From JAJTFA01 sp051715425 (GTDB taxonomy: Bacteria; Bacteroidota; Bacteroidia; UKL13-3): a stretch of DNA of 64,000 bases. The stretch is from positions 310,001 through 374,000 of the forward strand of contig JBPXJS010000002.1 of NCBI GenBank assembly GCA_051715425.1. The letters run 5' to 3'. Positions 25,473 through 33,845 of the stretch are shown one piece after another (within the stretch, counting starts at the first letter, position 1; every line of letters begins with the position of its first letter). The notes beneath the pieces are model-generated. The model made no database searches. It had not been told where the DNA came from and saw only the letters and a program-made list of their open reading frames with translations. A program made the position numbers and the translations under genes.

Positions 25473-26699
25473 ATGAAAAAAATATTAGCCGGCTACTCCA
25501 CACTCGCGCTTATTTTTACCAATACGGTTTTACTTTTTGTAATACTCAATATCATCGCATGGTTTATGCTGCGCCCCGCTGATTATGCGCATTATATTAC
25601 CAACCCGAAACTAATGCTGGAAAACAAGCCCGAACTGATGCAGCAAATTTATGAGGGCAGGCCTGTTGCTGATATTAAAATGATACAGGAACTGGCTCCC
25701 AACTTAAAATCGCATCCGGTACTGGAGTTTATGACCACCCCGGTTACAAATAAATTTTATGAAGTAGGCGCAGAAAACTGCCGCATGGATTCTTTTATTA
25801 CTCCTGTTAATTTTTCAAATGTCATGAATGGCAATACCTGGATCATGGGTGGCAGCACGGCCTTTGGGTTTAGGGTGGCCGGTAATGAAACCATTTCTTA
25901 TTACTTAAATAAAACCGACAGCAATACCCGTTACCTTAATTTTGGTTCACCCAGTTATCACCAAAGGTTAGAAATCGAAAAACTGATTATCCTGCTTCAG
26001 AAAGGTTACCGTCCGGCCCGTGTGATTTTTTTTGATGGATTAAATGATATCGTTCAGTTGGTATCTAATCCTTTTGATGCGGCTGAAACACCGGGCAAAC
26101 CATTTGATGCCTATGTGCAGGATATTGGCAGCTCTAATATGAGCATTAATAAAAACCTCTTGTATGCCTTGCCTGTTATCAGGTTGTGGTATCACTACAG
26201 GGCAAAATCTGCTGTAAAAGAAGAGCACACACGGGAACTTATCCGCGAAAGTGTGTACCATGAAAACGCTATGTACAACAAGCATCCGTTTTTACATTAT
26301 AAACTTACTGAATTGTATGAGCCTGATGCAGATAGTGCCTTGCTGCTTAAAACGGATCGTTATTATTTGGGCAACCTTGCTTTAATAGAAGCCTTAAGTA
26401 AAGCATGGCATTTTGAATACACGGTGTTTTATCAGCCTATCGGACCTCTTTATGAAAACAATCCTTTTATTGCAGATCAGGAAACGTTTAAACAGGAATT
26501 TATGCGCTATAAAGGATTTGATGCCATTCACCGCCATATCCGAAACCGCGTGAAAGCCGGCCACTATCCAGGAATGGTTGATTTATCTGCATCGGATGCT
26601 TTATGCACCCGGCCTTATGTTGACCTGACCCATTATTCTCCATCACTTAACAGGTTGCTGGCTCAGCAAATGCTAAACCATATTTCAGCGAAACGGTAA
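25473..26699 (+). CDS. SGNH/GDSL-like hydrolase, membrane-anchored
   Basis: The 408-residue protein has an N-terminal membrane helix (TNTVLLFVILNIIAWF) and an exported SGNH domain. Block I is GGSTAFGF (nucleophile Ser128). A central FFDGLNDI matches block III-like 'G.ND', and a late DLTHYS supplies the Asp-His pair. It probably acts on acyl or acetyl groups of surface glycans. It begins the carbamoyltransferase cassette, 98 bases before that gene, and a second SGNH protein closes the cassette. Confidence 0.72.
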   Translation: MKKILAGYSTLALIFTNTVLLFVILNIIAWFMLRPADYAHYITNPKLMLENKPELMQQIYEGRPVADIKMIQELAPNLKSHPVLEFMTTPVTNKFYEVGAENCRMDSFITPVNFSNVMNGNTWIMGGSTAFGFRVAGNETISYYLNKTDSNTRYLNFGSPSYHQRLEIEKLIILLQKGYRPARVIFFDGLNDIVQLVSNPFDAAETPGKPFDAYVQDIGSSNMSINKNLLYALPVIRLWYHYRAKSAVKEEHTRELIRESVYHENAMYNKHPFLHYKLTELYEPDADSALLLKTDRYYLGNLALIEALSKAWHFEYTVFYQPIGPLYENNPFIADQETFKQEFMRYKGFDAIHRHIRNRVKAGHYPGMVDLSASDALCTRPYVDLTHYSPSLNRLLAQQMLNHISAKR

Positions 26700-26797
26700 A
26701 CAGGTTATGGTACATTCATCAAAGCGAAGTATCAACAATTTTAGCACAAAAAATTACCCTTGTATGTTAGGAATCTTCTTACCATTGCAATTACTCC

Positions 26798-28672
26798 ATG
26801 AGCGGACCAAGTAAAATATTAGGCATATCGGCTTTTTACCACGATTCGGCAGCAGCCTTAACTGTTGGTGGCAAGATAGTGGCCGCTGCGCAAGAGGAAA
26901 GGTTTACCCGCGAAAAACATACTGCGGAGTTTCCTGTAAATGCCATTCAATATTGTTTGGAAGAAGCAGGTCTGGAACTGAATGAATTGGATGCCATTGT
27001 TTTTTATGATAAACCCCTGCTCAAATTTGAGCGCCTGCTGGAAACTTATTATGCCTTTGCACCTAAAGGTTTTCTTTCCTTTATTAATGCCATTCCGGTT
27101 TGGATAAAGGATAAACTGTTTCTTAAAAAAATGATTACCGACTCCTTAAAGGAGATAGGCGAATATGATAAACGCAAAGTAAAATTGCTGTTTTCAGAGC
27201 ATCATTTATCCCATATGGCCAGTGCTTATTTTACCTCTCCGTTTAATGAAGCCGCTATCCTAACCATTGATGGGGTAGGCGAGTGGAGCACGGCCACCAT
27301 TGGTTTAGGGAAAGGAAATTCCATCCGCCCGCTAAAAGAATTACACTTCCCGCATTCGGTTGGTTTATTGTATTCGGCATTTACCTATTACCTCGGTTTT
27401 ACCGTAAACTCCGGTGAGTATAAATTAATGGGATTGGCTCCTTACGGTGATCCTGATGCAGCTCAAACCAAATTATTCGGGCAATTGATTAAACAACACC
27501 TCGTGGATATAAAAGAGGATGGTTCTGTATGGCTAAATCAATCGTATTTCAGTTACGCCACCGGATTAAAGATGGTGTACGATAAAAAGTGGGAGCAACT
27601 GTTTGGTTTCCCTAAAAGAAAAGAAGCAGATGAACTTCAACAATACCATTGTAACCTCGCTTTGGCCATACAAAAGGTTACAGAAGAAATTGTTTTAAAA
27701 ATGGCAGCCGAAGCAAAAAAATTAACCGGTGCCGATTATTTATGTATGGCCGGTGGGGTGGCACTGAATGCGGTAGCTAACGGCAAACTCACAGAGTCGG
27801 GGTTGTTTAAAGAAATTTATATTCAGCCCGCAGCGGGTGATGCCGGTGGGGCTTTGGGAGCGGCTCTTGCCGTAAATTATATGTATGCAGGAGAAGAGCG
27901 TGTGGCAACAAATGGCAACGACCTGATGGAGGGCACTTACCTCGGACCTGCTTATACTGATCAACAAATTGAATCCACAGGTAAAAAGGCAAAAGCTGTT
28001 TACCATAAGTTTGATACCGAAGATAAGCTGATGGAAAAAGTGGCATCCCTGATTAAAGAAGGTAATGTGGTAGGCTGGTTTCAGGGGCGCATGGAGTTTG
28101 GCCCCCGCTCTTTAGGAAACAGAAGCATACTTGCCGATCCGCGAAATGAGGAGATGCAGAAAAAGGTAAACATGAAAATTAAATACCGTGAAGGTTTCAG
28201 GCCATTTGCTCCTTCGGTTTTAAGCGAAGACCTTAGCCATTATTTCAATCTGCAAACACGCTCACCCTATATGTTAATGGTAGCACCGGTGAATGAAAAA
28301 CACAGAAAAAAATTACCTGAACATTTTCATCAATTGCTCCTCAAAGAAAAATTATACCATCCAAGAAGTGTATTGCAGGCCATTACCCATACTGATTTTT
28401 CTGCGCGTATTCAAACGGTACACAAAGAAACCAATCCCCGTTTCTGGAAACTCATCAATACCTTTAAACAACAAACGGGCACCGGGTTGTTGCTCAATAC
28501 CAGCTTTAATGTAAGAGGAGAACCAATGGTAAACACCCCGCTTGATGCTTACCGTTGTTTTATGAGCACGGATATGGATTACCTGGTAATGAATGATTAT
28601 GTTTTTTGTAAAACGGAGCAGCCTGATTGGGAAAATAAATCCAAATGGCAGGTATCCTTTAAGCCTGATTAA
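26798..28672 (+). CDS. Carbamoyltransferase (NodU/CmcH family)
   Basis: The enzyme transfers a carbamoyl group from carbamoyl phosphate via carbamoyl-AMP, usually to a sugar or glycan hydroxyl. Its 624 residues show the N-terminal Kae1-like domain (FYHDSAAAL, EHHLSHMASAYFTSPF, LTIDGVGEW, GEYKLMGLAPYGDP). The C-terminal domain has MEFGPRSLGNRSILADPR and LLNTSFNVRGEPMV. The neighbours DUF5989, SxtJ and SGNH hydrolases form a recurring cassette, so the substrate is probably an exported glycan or lipid. A near-consensus TACCCTTG lies at 26756. Confidence 0.92.
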   Translation: MSGPSKILGISAFYHDSAAALTVGGKIVAAAQEERFTREKHTAEFPVNAIQYCLEEAGLELNELDAIVFYDKPLLKFERLLETYYAFAPKGFLSFINAIPVWIKDKLFLKKMITDSLKEIGEYDKRKVKLLFSEHHLSHMASAYFTSPFNEAAILTIDGVGEWSTATIGLGKGNSIRPLKELHFPHSVGLLYSAFTYYLGFTVNSGEYKLMGLAPYGDPDAAQTKLFGQLIKQHLVDIKEDGSVWLNQSYFSYATGLKMVYDKKWEQLFGFPKRKEADELQQYHCNLALAIQKVTEEIVLKMAAEAKKLTGADYLCMAGGVALNAVANGKLTESGLFKEIYIQPAAGDAGGALGAALAVNYMYAGEERVATNGNDLMEGTYLGPAYTDQQIESTGKKAKAVYHKFDTEDKLMEKVASLIKEGNVVGWFQGRMEFGPRSLGNRSILADPRNEEMQKKVNMKIKYREGFRPFAPSVLSEDLSHYFNLQTRSPYMLMVAPVNEKHRKKLPEHFHQLLLKEKLYHPRSVLQAITHTDFSARIQTVHKETNPRFWKLINTFKQQTGTGLLLNTSFNVRGEPMVNTPLDAYRCFMSTDMDYLVMNDYVFCKTEQPDWENKSKWQVSFKPD

Positions 28673-28727
28673 TGAGGTTCGGGTTATTCAATTAAATTGC
28701 AACAATAAAACAGTATAAAACAAATAC

Positions 28728-28877
28728 ATGGAATACCTAAAAGACCTTTGGTTGTTTATGAAGGAAAGAAAAAAGTTCTGGCTTGCACCAATAGTGCTGG
28801 TTCTGCTTATTTTGGGCGCCCTTATTGTGTTTGGCGGAGGCAGTGCCGTGGCTCCTTTTATTTATACGCTTTTTTAA
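28728..28877 (+). CDS. DUF5989 family small membrane protein
   Basis: This 49-residue protein (MEYLKDLWLFMKERKKFWLAP...) has a basic amphipathic start and one membrane helix (IVLVLLILGALIVFGGGS). It matches the small DUF5989 protein regularly found behind carbamoyltransferases. It starts 55 bases after that gene and ends 6 bases before the SxtJ-like gene. An out-of-frame longer frame overlaps it and is spurious. Confidence 0.8.
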   Translation: MEYLKDLWLFMKERKKFWLAPIVLVLLILGALIVFGGGSAVAPFIYTLF

Positions 28878-28883
28878 TACCCG

Positions 28884-29255
28884 ATGCCAAAACAACAAAC
28901 ACCGGATTCAACCAAAACTATATTAACCATTACGGTTGGTTTTATGGTATTATACCTCATCAGCAAAAAGGATTGGACGCTGTATGCCGCATTTTCATTA
29001 GGATTAGCCGGTTTGTTATCAACCTACCTCAGAGAAAAAATGGCTTTCCTCTGGATGAAACTGGCCTGGTTACTAAGTCTGTTTGTACCTAATATATTAT
29101 TGTCGCTGGTGTTTTTTCTTTTCCTGTTTCCTGTTGCTTTATTATCGCGTTTGTTTGGAAAAAAAGATGCCCTTGGGTTAAAAAATACTTCGGCCAGCTT
29201 ATTTAAAACCAGCAGCAGAACCATAGATAAATCTTTTTTTGAGAAACCATGGTAA
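28884..29255 (+). CDS. SxtJ-family membrane protein
   Basis: The 123-residue protein has three hydrophobic segments (ILTITVGFMVLYLI, YAAFSLGLAGLLS, and a long LSLFVPNILLSLVFFLFLFPVALLSRLFG) and a short polar tail ending FFEKPW. This matches the SxtJ family, named from saxitoxin clusters and linked to carbamoyltransferases. It lies 6 bases after DUF5989. Its job in carbamoylation is not established. Confidence 0.78.
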   Translation: MPKQQTPDSTKTILTITVGFMVLYLISKKDWTLYAAFSLGLAGLLSTYLREKMAFLWMKLAWLLSLFVPNILLSLVFFLFLFPVALLSRLFGKKDALGLKNTSASLFKTSSRTIDKSFFEKPW

Positions 29256-29319
29256 GGTTAAAACACCATAACAGGATAACCACTACGTTTTCTGTTGAAC
29301 GGAATAATAACGTGTAGTG

Positions 29320-30315
29320 ATGAGGAAAATACTGATTACCGTTTTGCGTTTGTGTGCCAATCTACTCGTTATATCAGCGTTTACGCTGGTTTTGTTTGAA
29401 TGTTGTTACCGGTTTTATGTGATTGATTTTTATGGCATCGCCTGGAAACTGCTGAATACCGGTGCCAATCCGGAGTATAAAAAAGTTGATTTGCTGGTGT
29501 TTGGTGATTCTTTTTCGGCAAAGGATAGTGGTTATGTTTCTTATTTACGCCAACTGACACCCGATAAGGTGATATTGAACGCATCGTTTCCCGGTATTGG
29601 GTTAAAGCAGGTAAACCTCTTTGCAGATTCACGCATCAAAGAGGCAAACGCCAATATCATCCTTTATCAGGTATATACCGGTAACGACCTTACCGACCTG
29701 AAGAGTCTGACCAACTGGAGTACCTTACCCGCTGGCAGAAATATATACTGGACTATATCTGATTATTTTCTCTCCCTGAAATATATCAATCAACGACTTG
29801 CTGTTTTTAATAAACAACAAAACCTTATTCGCTCCAACCTGGAAAAACCGTTTGATCCCGCTTTGTATGATAAACGCACCCAATTGTATTTACAGGCTGA
29901 TGCAGCACACCTGGAAAAGCTGGTTTCCCTCCATGATGATTTTAGTGACAGGTATTTGTTATGGAAAAAGGAGATGGAGGTTTTTTTGAATAAAATCCCC
30001 GAAGGCACCAAAGTGGTTGTGGTTTTTGTGCCGCACTGTGCCCAGGTAAATCAGTTTTACCTCAACAATATTAAACGTATTGGTGCGCAGGTAAGGAATG
30101 AACAGGATTTTGCTGCAACTGATTATTTATTTTATGCTCAGGCCAGGTCAGATTTTAAATCGTTTTCAAATCTGGTGTTTTTAAATCCGCTCAACTATTT
30201 AAGGGAAACAGATCAGGAGGGTCACCGCCTGTATTACGAAAATGACCCTCATTTTAATAAAGAAGGACATGCGGCATTTGCCTCCTTTATCAGAAATCAC
30301 CTATTCGATCATTAG
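29320..30315 (+). CDS. SGNH hydrolase-like protein, membrane-anchored
   Basis: The 331-residue protein has one N-terminal membrane helix and an exported SGNH domain. The nucleophile motif is LLVFGDSFSAKDSG, a central TGND is visible, and the late DPHFNKEGHAAFA supplies the catalytic Asp-His. A GTG directly before the ATG at 29320 is an equal start candidate. It ends the carbamoyltransferase cassette and differs in sequence from the SGNH protein that opens it. Confidence 0.75.
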   Translation: MRKILITVLRLCANLLVISAFTLVLFECCYRFYVIDFYGIAWKLLNTGANPEYKKVDLLVFGDSFSAKDSGYVSYLRQLTPDKVILNASFPGIGLKQVNLFADSRIKEANANIILYQVYTGNDLTDLKSLTNWSTLPAGRNIYWTISDYFLSLKYINQRLAVFNKQQNLIRSNLEKPFDPALYDKRTQLYLQADAAHLEKLVSLHDDFSDRYLLWKKEMEVFLNKIPEGTKVVVVFVPHCAQVNQFYLNNIKRIGAQVRNEQDFAATDYLFYAQARSDFKSFSNLVFLNPLNYLRETDQEGHRLYYENDPHFNKEGHAAFASFIRNHLFDH

Positions 30316-30425
30316 CATCAAAGATTAAATTTACCTGTAAAAATCAATATTTTAACCAGAGGGTTTCCATTACAGGCAACGGTGTCTGCAGATTTAATTG
30401 ACTTCCGTGTATATATCATATCACC

Positions 30426-31721
30426 ATGAGATCATTATTCTGCCTTGCAGCTTTCGTTTTACTTTCCTATGTTTCTTCTTTCGCTCAATCTGGCTGGAAA
30501 ATCTGCCAGGCACCTACTTTTGGCAACAGGGTTGATGATTTGTATATGGTAAATCCTCAAACGGGCTATGCCGTAAGTGGAGATGGTAAAATAGTAAAAA
30601 CCACGGATGGCGGAAACACCTGGATCACCATTAAAGAAACACAACAGGTGTATTGCCGCTCGGTGGAATTTTTTGACACGCTGAAAGGTTTTGTGGGAGG
30701 TTTTCCAATTAATGGAAATCAAACAAATATTTTAAGAAAAACGGTTGATGGGGGACAAACTTGGACCGACCTTAGTTCCTTATTGGATGCACGGGCACTA
30801 AAAGGTATTTGCGGAATGGCCCTTGCCGGGAATGCTACTGTTTACGGTTGCGGCAACTGGTTTCAGGATAGTGCTTATATTGTTAAATCGAATGACGGTG
30901 GCAATAGCTGGACCTTTATTGATATGAAAGCCTATGCAGGCTCTTTAATTGATATGGTATTTATAAATAAGGACACCGGTTTCGCTGCAGGCCGCAGTCC
31001 GCTTCCGTTGAGAGCCTCCGTGATATTATATACCACCAATGGTGGACAAACATGGACAGAAGTATACAAAGGAACAGCATCCAACGAAAGGATTTGGAAA
31101 ATACAGCGTATTACAGATCAGGTTTATTGTGCTGCTCTTGAAGGAGCTGTTTCAAAACCATCCATTCTTAAATCAATAGATGGTGGAAAAACATGGAACA
31201 ATATAACCGTTACAGACACCCCATATCATATCCAGGGGGCTGGATTTATTAATCCAAATTTGGGCTGGGCTGGTGGAGGATTATTCCATTCATATGAAAC
31301 GAGGGATGGAGGAAAACATTGGGACAGCGTACGTATCTGCCCTCTGCTTAACCGGGTTTTTAAAGTAAATGATACCTTATTGTTTGCCGCAGGAAATGAT
31401 ATCTGGAAATATACCACCTCCATTCCCACAGGCTTGGAATTGGCTTATAAAACACCGGAAGTTTATTCAACCATAACTTGTTATCCCGTTCCGGCAAATG
31501 ATATGCTTTCCATTGATATCAATCTGTTGAGAGCTACACACGCACTGCTGATGTTGCTTGATGCCAAAGGAAACGAAGTAAAAATGATTGATAATACGGA
31601 TAAGCGCACAGGTAAATTTTCATATCGTGTTCAGGTAGCCGATCTTCAACCTGGTATGTATTATATCCTGCTGAAAACGCATGAGGATAACCAACTGGTA
31701 AAAGTGATGATCAGCAGGTAA
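30426..31721 (+). CDS. YCF48/BNR-repeat protein with T9SS type A sorting domain
   Basis: The 431-residue secreted protein has a signal peptide ending SFAQ and at least five blades with the TxDGGxTW motif (KTTDGGNTWITI, KTVDGGQTWTDL, SNDGGNSWTF, TTNGGQTWTEV, SIDGGKTWNNI). The predicted fold is a sortilin/YCF48-like beta propeller. The last ~80 residues (CYPVPANDMLSIDI...LVKVMISR) are a T9SS sorting domain. The target is unknown. Confidence 0.85.
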   Translation: MRSLFCLAAFVLLSYVSSFAQSGWKICQAPTFGNRVDDLYMVNPQTGYAVSGDGKIVKTTDGGNTWITIKETQQVYCRSVEFFDTLKGFVGGFPINGNQTNILRKTVDGGQTWTDLSSLLDARALKGICGMALAGNATVYGCGNWFQDSAYIVKSNDGGNSWTFIDMKAYAGSLIDMVFINKDTGFAAGRSPLPLRASVILYTTNGGQTWTEVYKGTASNERIWKIQRITDQVYCAALEGAVSKPSILKSIDGGKTWNNITVTDTPYHIQGAGFINPNLGWAGGGLFHSYETRDGGKHWDSVRICPLLNRVFKVNDTLLFAAGNDIWKYTTSIPTGLELAYKTPEVYSTITCYPVPANDMLSIDINLLRATHALLMLLDAKGNEVKMIDNTDKRTGKFSYRVQVADLQPGMYYILLKTHEDNQLVKVMISR

Positions 31722-32327
31722 TCCATGCCATATTATTTTATCTTTAAATCTTTCTCTTCATATTGAAGAATGGCACAAGTATGAGCCATATTTTGAATGC
31801 AAAAACAGTTTCTGTTTTAACAAATCCCAGGCATCGTAATTCTTACAAACATTTCGAATAATTTATTCACGATCATTATAGCTATTTACGGAAAATAATC
31901 GCTTGGGAATAAATTATGCTTTGTCTAATGTATTGATATGTAATGTATTGAACGTTTTTAGTGCCACGGTTTATCCTTTTTTACCTCATTTATCCTTCAG
32001 AAAAAAAGAGTGTTTTCCCTAAGAAAAAAGAGTGTTTTCACTCTTGAATTAGATGGTTATAGGATGCAGGTTTGTATAGGTAAGCATAAAATGCTTATGG
32101 TAGTTTTTTTACCTGGGTATTTTTCTTAACACTCTGATAATGGCCTTTTTTTATAATAGACTTTATAGTCAGAGGAAAGGAATGCGTAAACTATGAAACG
32201 GTCAGTGCGGGTTGACCACCCAATGTGACAATAAAACGTAATGTGGAGTTCTGAAACCACAATAAAAACGAGGCGAAATCCGAAAAGCCAGATGAGTAGG
32301 AATAAAAAAAATTAAACACTAAAAGTT
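31722..32327. other. Intergenic region ahead of the RiPP cluster
   Basis: There is no gene in these 606 bases. A decayed copy of the tandem hairpin element lies at 32002-32045. The last ~150 bases hold several small stems: GGGTTGACCACCC near 32206, GTGGAGTTCTGAAACCAC near 32241, and GGC...GCC near 32273-32290. They could form a structured 5' leader for the precursor mRNA. I could not match it to a known riboswitch. Confidence 0.4.
32002..32045. repeat. Tandem GAGTG-TTTT-CACTC hairpin repeat, copy 2 (one arm decayed)
   Basis: The first hairpin is decayed (GAGTGTTTTCCCTA from 32008). The second is perfect (32030-32043). Downstream similarity to copy 1 continues (GATG, GGATG, GGTTTGTA). Confidence 0.7.
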
Positions 32328-32636
32328 ATGTCAAACTTAAAAGATTATGCAGATTTCAAAAATCCGATTTCAAACCTGTTGGAAGGCGGAGATGTAAGTA
32401 TCTTAACAGATGCAGCGAAAAATTTAATGGAAGGCGATCTGGTTGCGCTTGCCTGGAAAAATCACACACCCAGAACTGAAAAACTTACTGTAAGGGATTT
32501 AAATTCGATTGAAGAAGCTTTTAGTAAGCACAGTCTTTACGGAAGCTCAACTTCTCCTGTTGTTGGCGCATCTTGCTGCTGTACATGCACACCGGCTTGT
32601 TGCTGCACTGCTGCAGCTGTAATTAAAGCTGCCTGA
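32328..32636 (+). CDS. RiPP precursor peptide with Cys-rich core
   Basis: The 102-residue peptide has a long, mostly helical acidic leader (LLEGGDVSILTDAAKNLM, VRDLNSIEEAFSKH). A Gly-Ser-rich junction ending VVGAS precedes a core CCCTCTPACCCTAAAV with Cys at 83-85, 87 and 91-93 and Thr at 86, 88 and 94. VGAS before a Cys/Thr/Ser-rich core is reminiscent of thiazolyl-peptide precursors. It heads an operon with YcaO, an E1-like protein and a SagB dehydrogenase, which together convert Cys to thiazoles, so it is the substrate by position and composition. Cleavage after the leader and the final structure are inferred. The gene looks like a single-copy precursor. Confidence 0.85.
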   Translation: MSNLKDYADFKNPISNLLEGGDVSILTDAAKNLMEGDLVALAWKNHTPRTEKLTVRDLNSIEEAFSKHSLYGSSTSPVVGASCCCTCTPACCCTAAAVIKAA

Positions 32637-32646
32637 TGTAAAGGAA

Positions 32647-32670
32647 AGAGGGTTCTGTAAAAGGAACCCT
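32647..32670 (+). terminator. Hairpin after the precursor gene, possible attenuator
   Basis: GAGGGTTC and GAACCCTC form a perfect 8-bp stem 10 bases after the precursor stop. The T-run is poor (TCCTTATTT), so it may stop only part of transcription or stabilise the 3' end. That would yield more precursor than enzyme mRNA, as is common in RiPP operons. Confidence 0.6.
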
Positions 32671-32753
32671 CTCCTTATTTCCCAAAGTCTGTTTGGGTAA
32701 CATTCAGATTGCTGATGAAAAAACAATGTTTTCATTTTTAAAAAAGGAAATCA

Positions 32754-33845
32754 ATGAAAGATAAATTAAAAATAATGCCATTTCAGATTATTGAAATGGA
32801 AGACAGATTGGTGTTAAAACGCGGTGTATCAACAATGGTGATACCCGACAAAAACGCCATGATTGTTGTTCGTGTGATACAGAAGGCTCTTACACAAGGG
32901 GAATATACGGCAGAAGAACTGGCTGCATTATTTTCAGCAACGGTTCGGGAACTTATTCTTTCATTTATTGATAGCCTTATTCAGCGGAATTTTATTGTTT
33001 CGTTAAATGGTACAGAAACAGCGAGCCGCAACCCTAAGGAAAATCCACAGGATATTTTCTACTGGCATTTTAATAAGTATCAGCACGAAATTGCAAAGCA
33101 GTTAAATGAAAAACCGTGGGTATTTATTGGGATAAATGAATTAACCAGGCGGATGATTTCCGCTATTCAAAGAGAAGGAAAAAATTCTATCATCGTAGTG
33201 GATGACCCCGGTTTACGCAGCATAGAATTTTTTGACGATGAGTTTCGTTGCATTGATCCTTTCTGGGCGCAGCCATCCTTGCAGGTAATAAGTGATGAGG
33301 AATTCAAAAAAGAAAATCCGGATACGGGATTTATGATTGCTGCCACTGAATTTGGCAGCTTCACATTGCTGGATGAATGGAATGAGTATGCCGTTCATCA
33401 TCATATTCCATTTTACCCCGCAGTATTGCAAAATATGGTGGGTTATGCAGGCCCGCTGGTAATTCCGGGTAATGGTGCCTGTCTCGAATGTTTAAAACAC
33501 AGGCAAAATTCAAATAATACGGAGTTTAAAGAGAAAAGAGAAATAGAAAAATTTGCCTTTCAAAGTCAACATGTGGCAGCATACCACCATTCTATGCTAA
33601 CAGTATTGGCAGAGGTTGGCATTTTCGATTTGATTAAGTTTTCCAATAATTTACAATGGGAAGTAGGTGTTCTCTGCGAAATAGATTTGTTATCCGGTAC
33701 GATGGCAAGGCGCAAGCTGATAAAAGCTCCGCGCTGCAAAACATGCAGTGGTGCAGCTCAAAACCCTGCAATCAATATACACAAACAAATGACCTCTGAT
33801 GATGCCTGGAAAGAAATTGAACAAACCGTTGGTTATGAAGAATGA
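32754..33845 (+). CDS. Ocin-ThiF/E1-like TOMM leader-binding protein
   Basis: The 363-residue protein has an N-terminal winged-helix-like region (residues ~1-85, VLKRGVSTMVIPDKNAMIVVRVIQKAL...) resembling a RiPP recognition element. A Rossmann-like E1 domain follows, without a clear ATP loop. Two Cys pairs (CLEC at 243-246 and CKTC at 328-331) form the structural zinc site of TOMM cyclodehydratase partner proteins. In the family it binds the leader and presents the core to YcaO. It overlaps the YcaO start by 11 bases, so the two are translationally coupled. Confidence 0.82.
   Translation: MKDKLKIMPFQIIEMEDRLVLKRGVSTMVIPDKNAMIVVRVIQKALTQGEYTAEELAALFSATVRELILSFIDSLIQRNFIVSLNGTETASRNPKENPQDIFYWHFNKYQHEIAKQLNEKPWVFIGINELTRRMISAIQREGKNSIIVVDDPGLRSIEFFDDEFRCIDPFWAQPSLQVISDEEFKKENPDTGFMIAATEFGSFTLLDEWNEYAVHHHIPFYPAVLQNMVGYAGPLVIPGNGACLECLKHRQNSNNTEFKEKREIEKFAFQSQHVAAYHHSMLTVLAEVGIFDLIKFSNNLQWEVGVLCEIDLLSGTMARRKLIKAPRCKTCSGAAQNPAINIHKQMTSDDAWKEIEQTVGYEE

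Noticed and set aside
28748..29092. 114-residue frame over DUF5989 and SxtJ genes
   Set aside because: Out of frame with two well-supported short membrane proteins, and covers both.
32180..32327. Cobalamin, TPP or SAM riboswitch before the RiPP precursor
   Set aside because: GCGAAATCCG recalls the cobalamin box, but the rest of the conserved core is missing.
32328..32636. Precursor as a metallothionein-like metal-binding protein
   Set aside because: The YcaO, E1-like, SagB and protease genes behind it explain a Cys-rich core better than metal storage.
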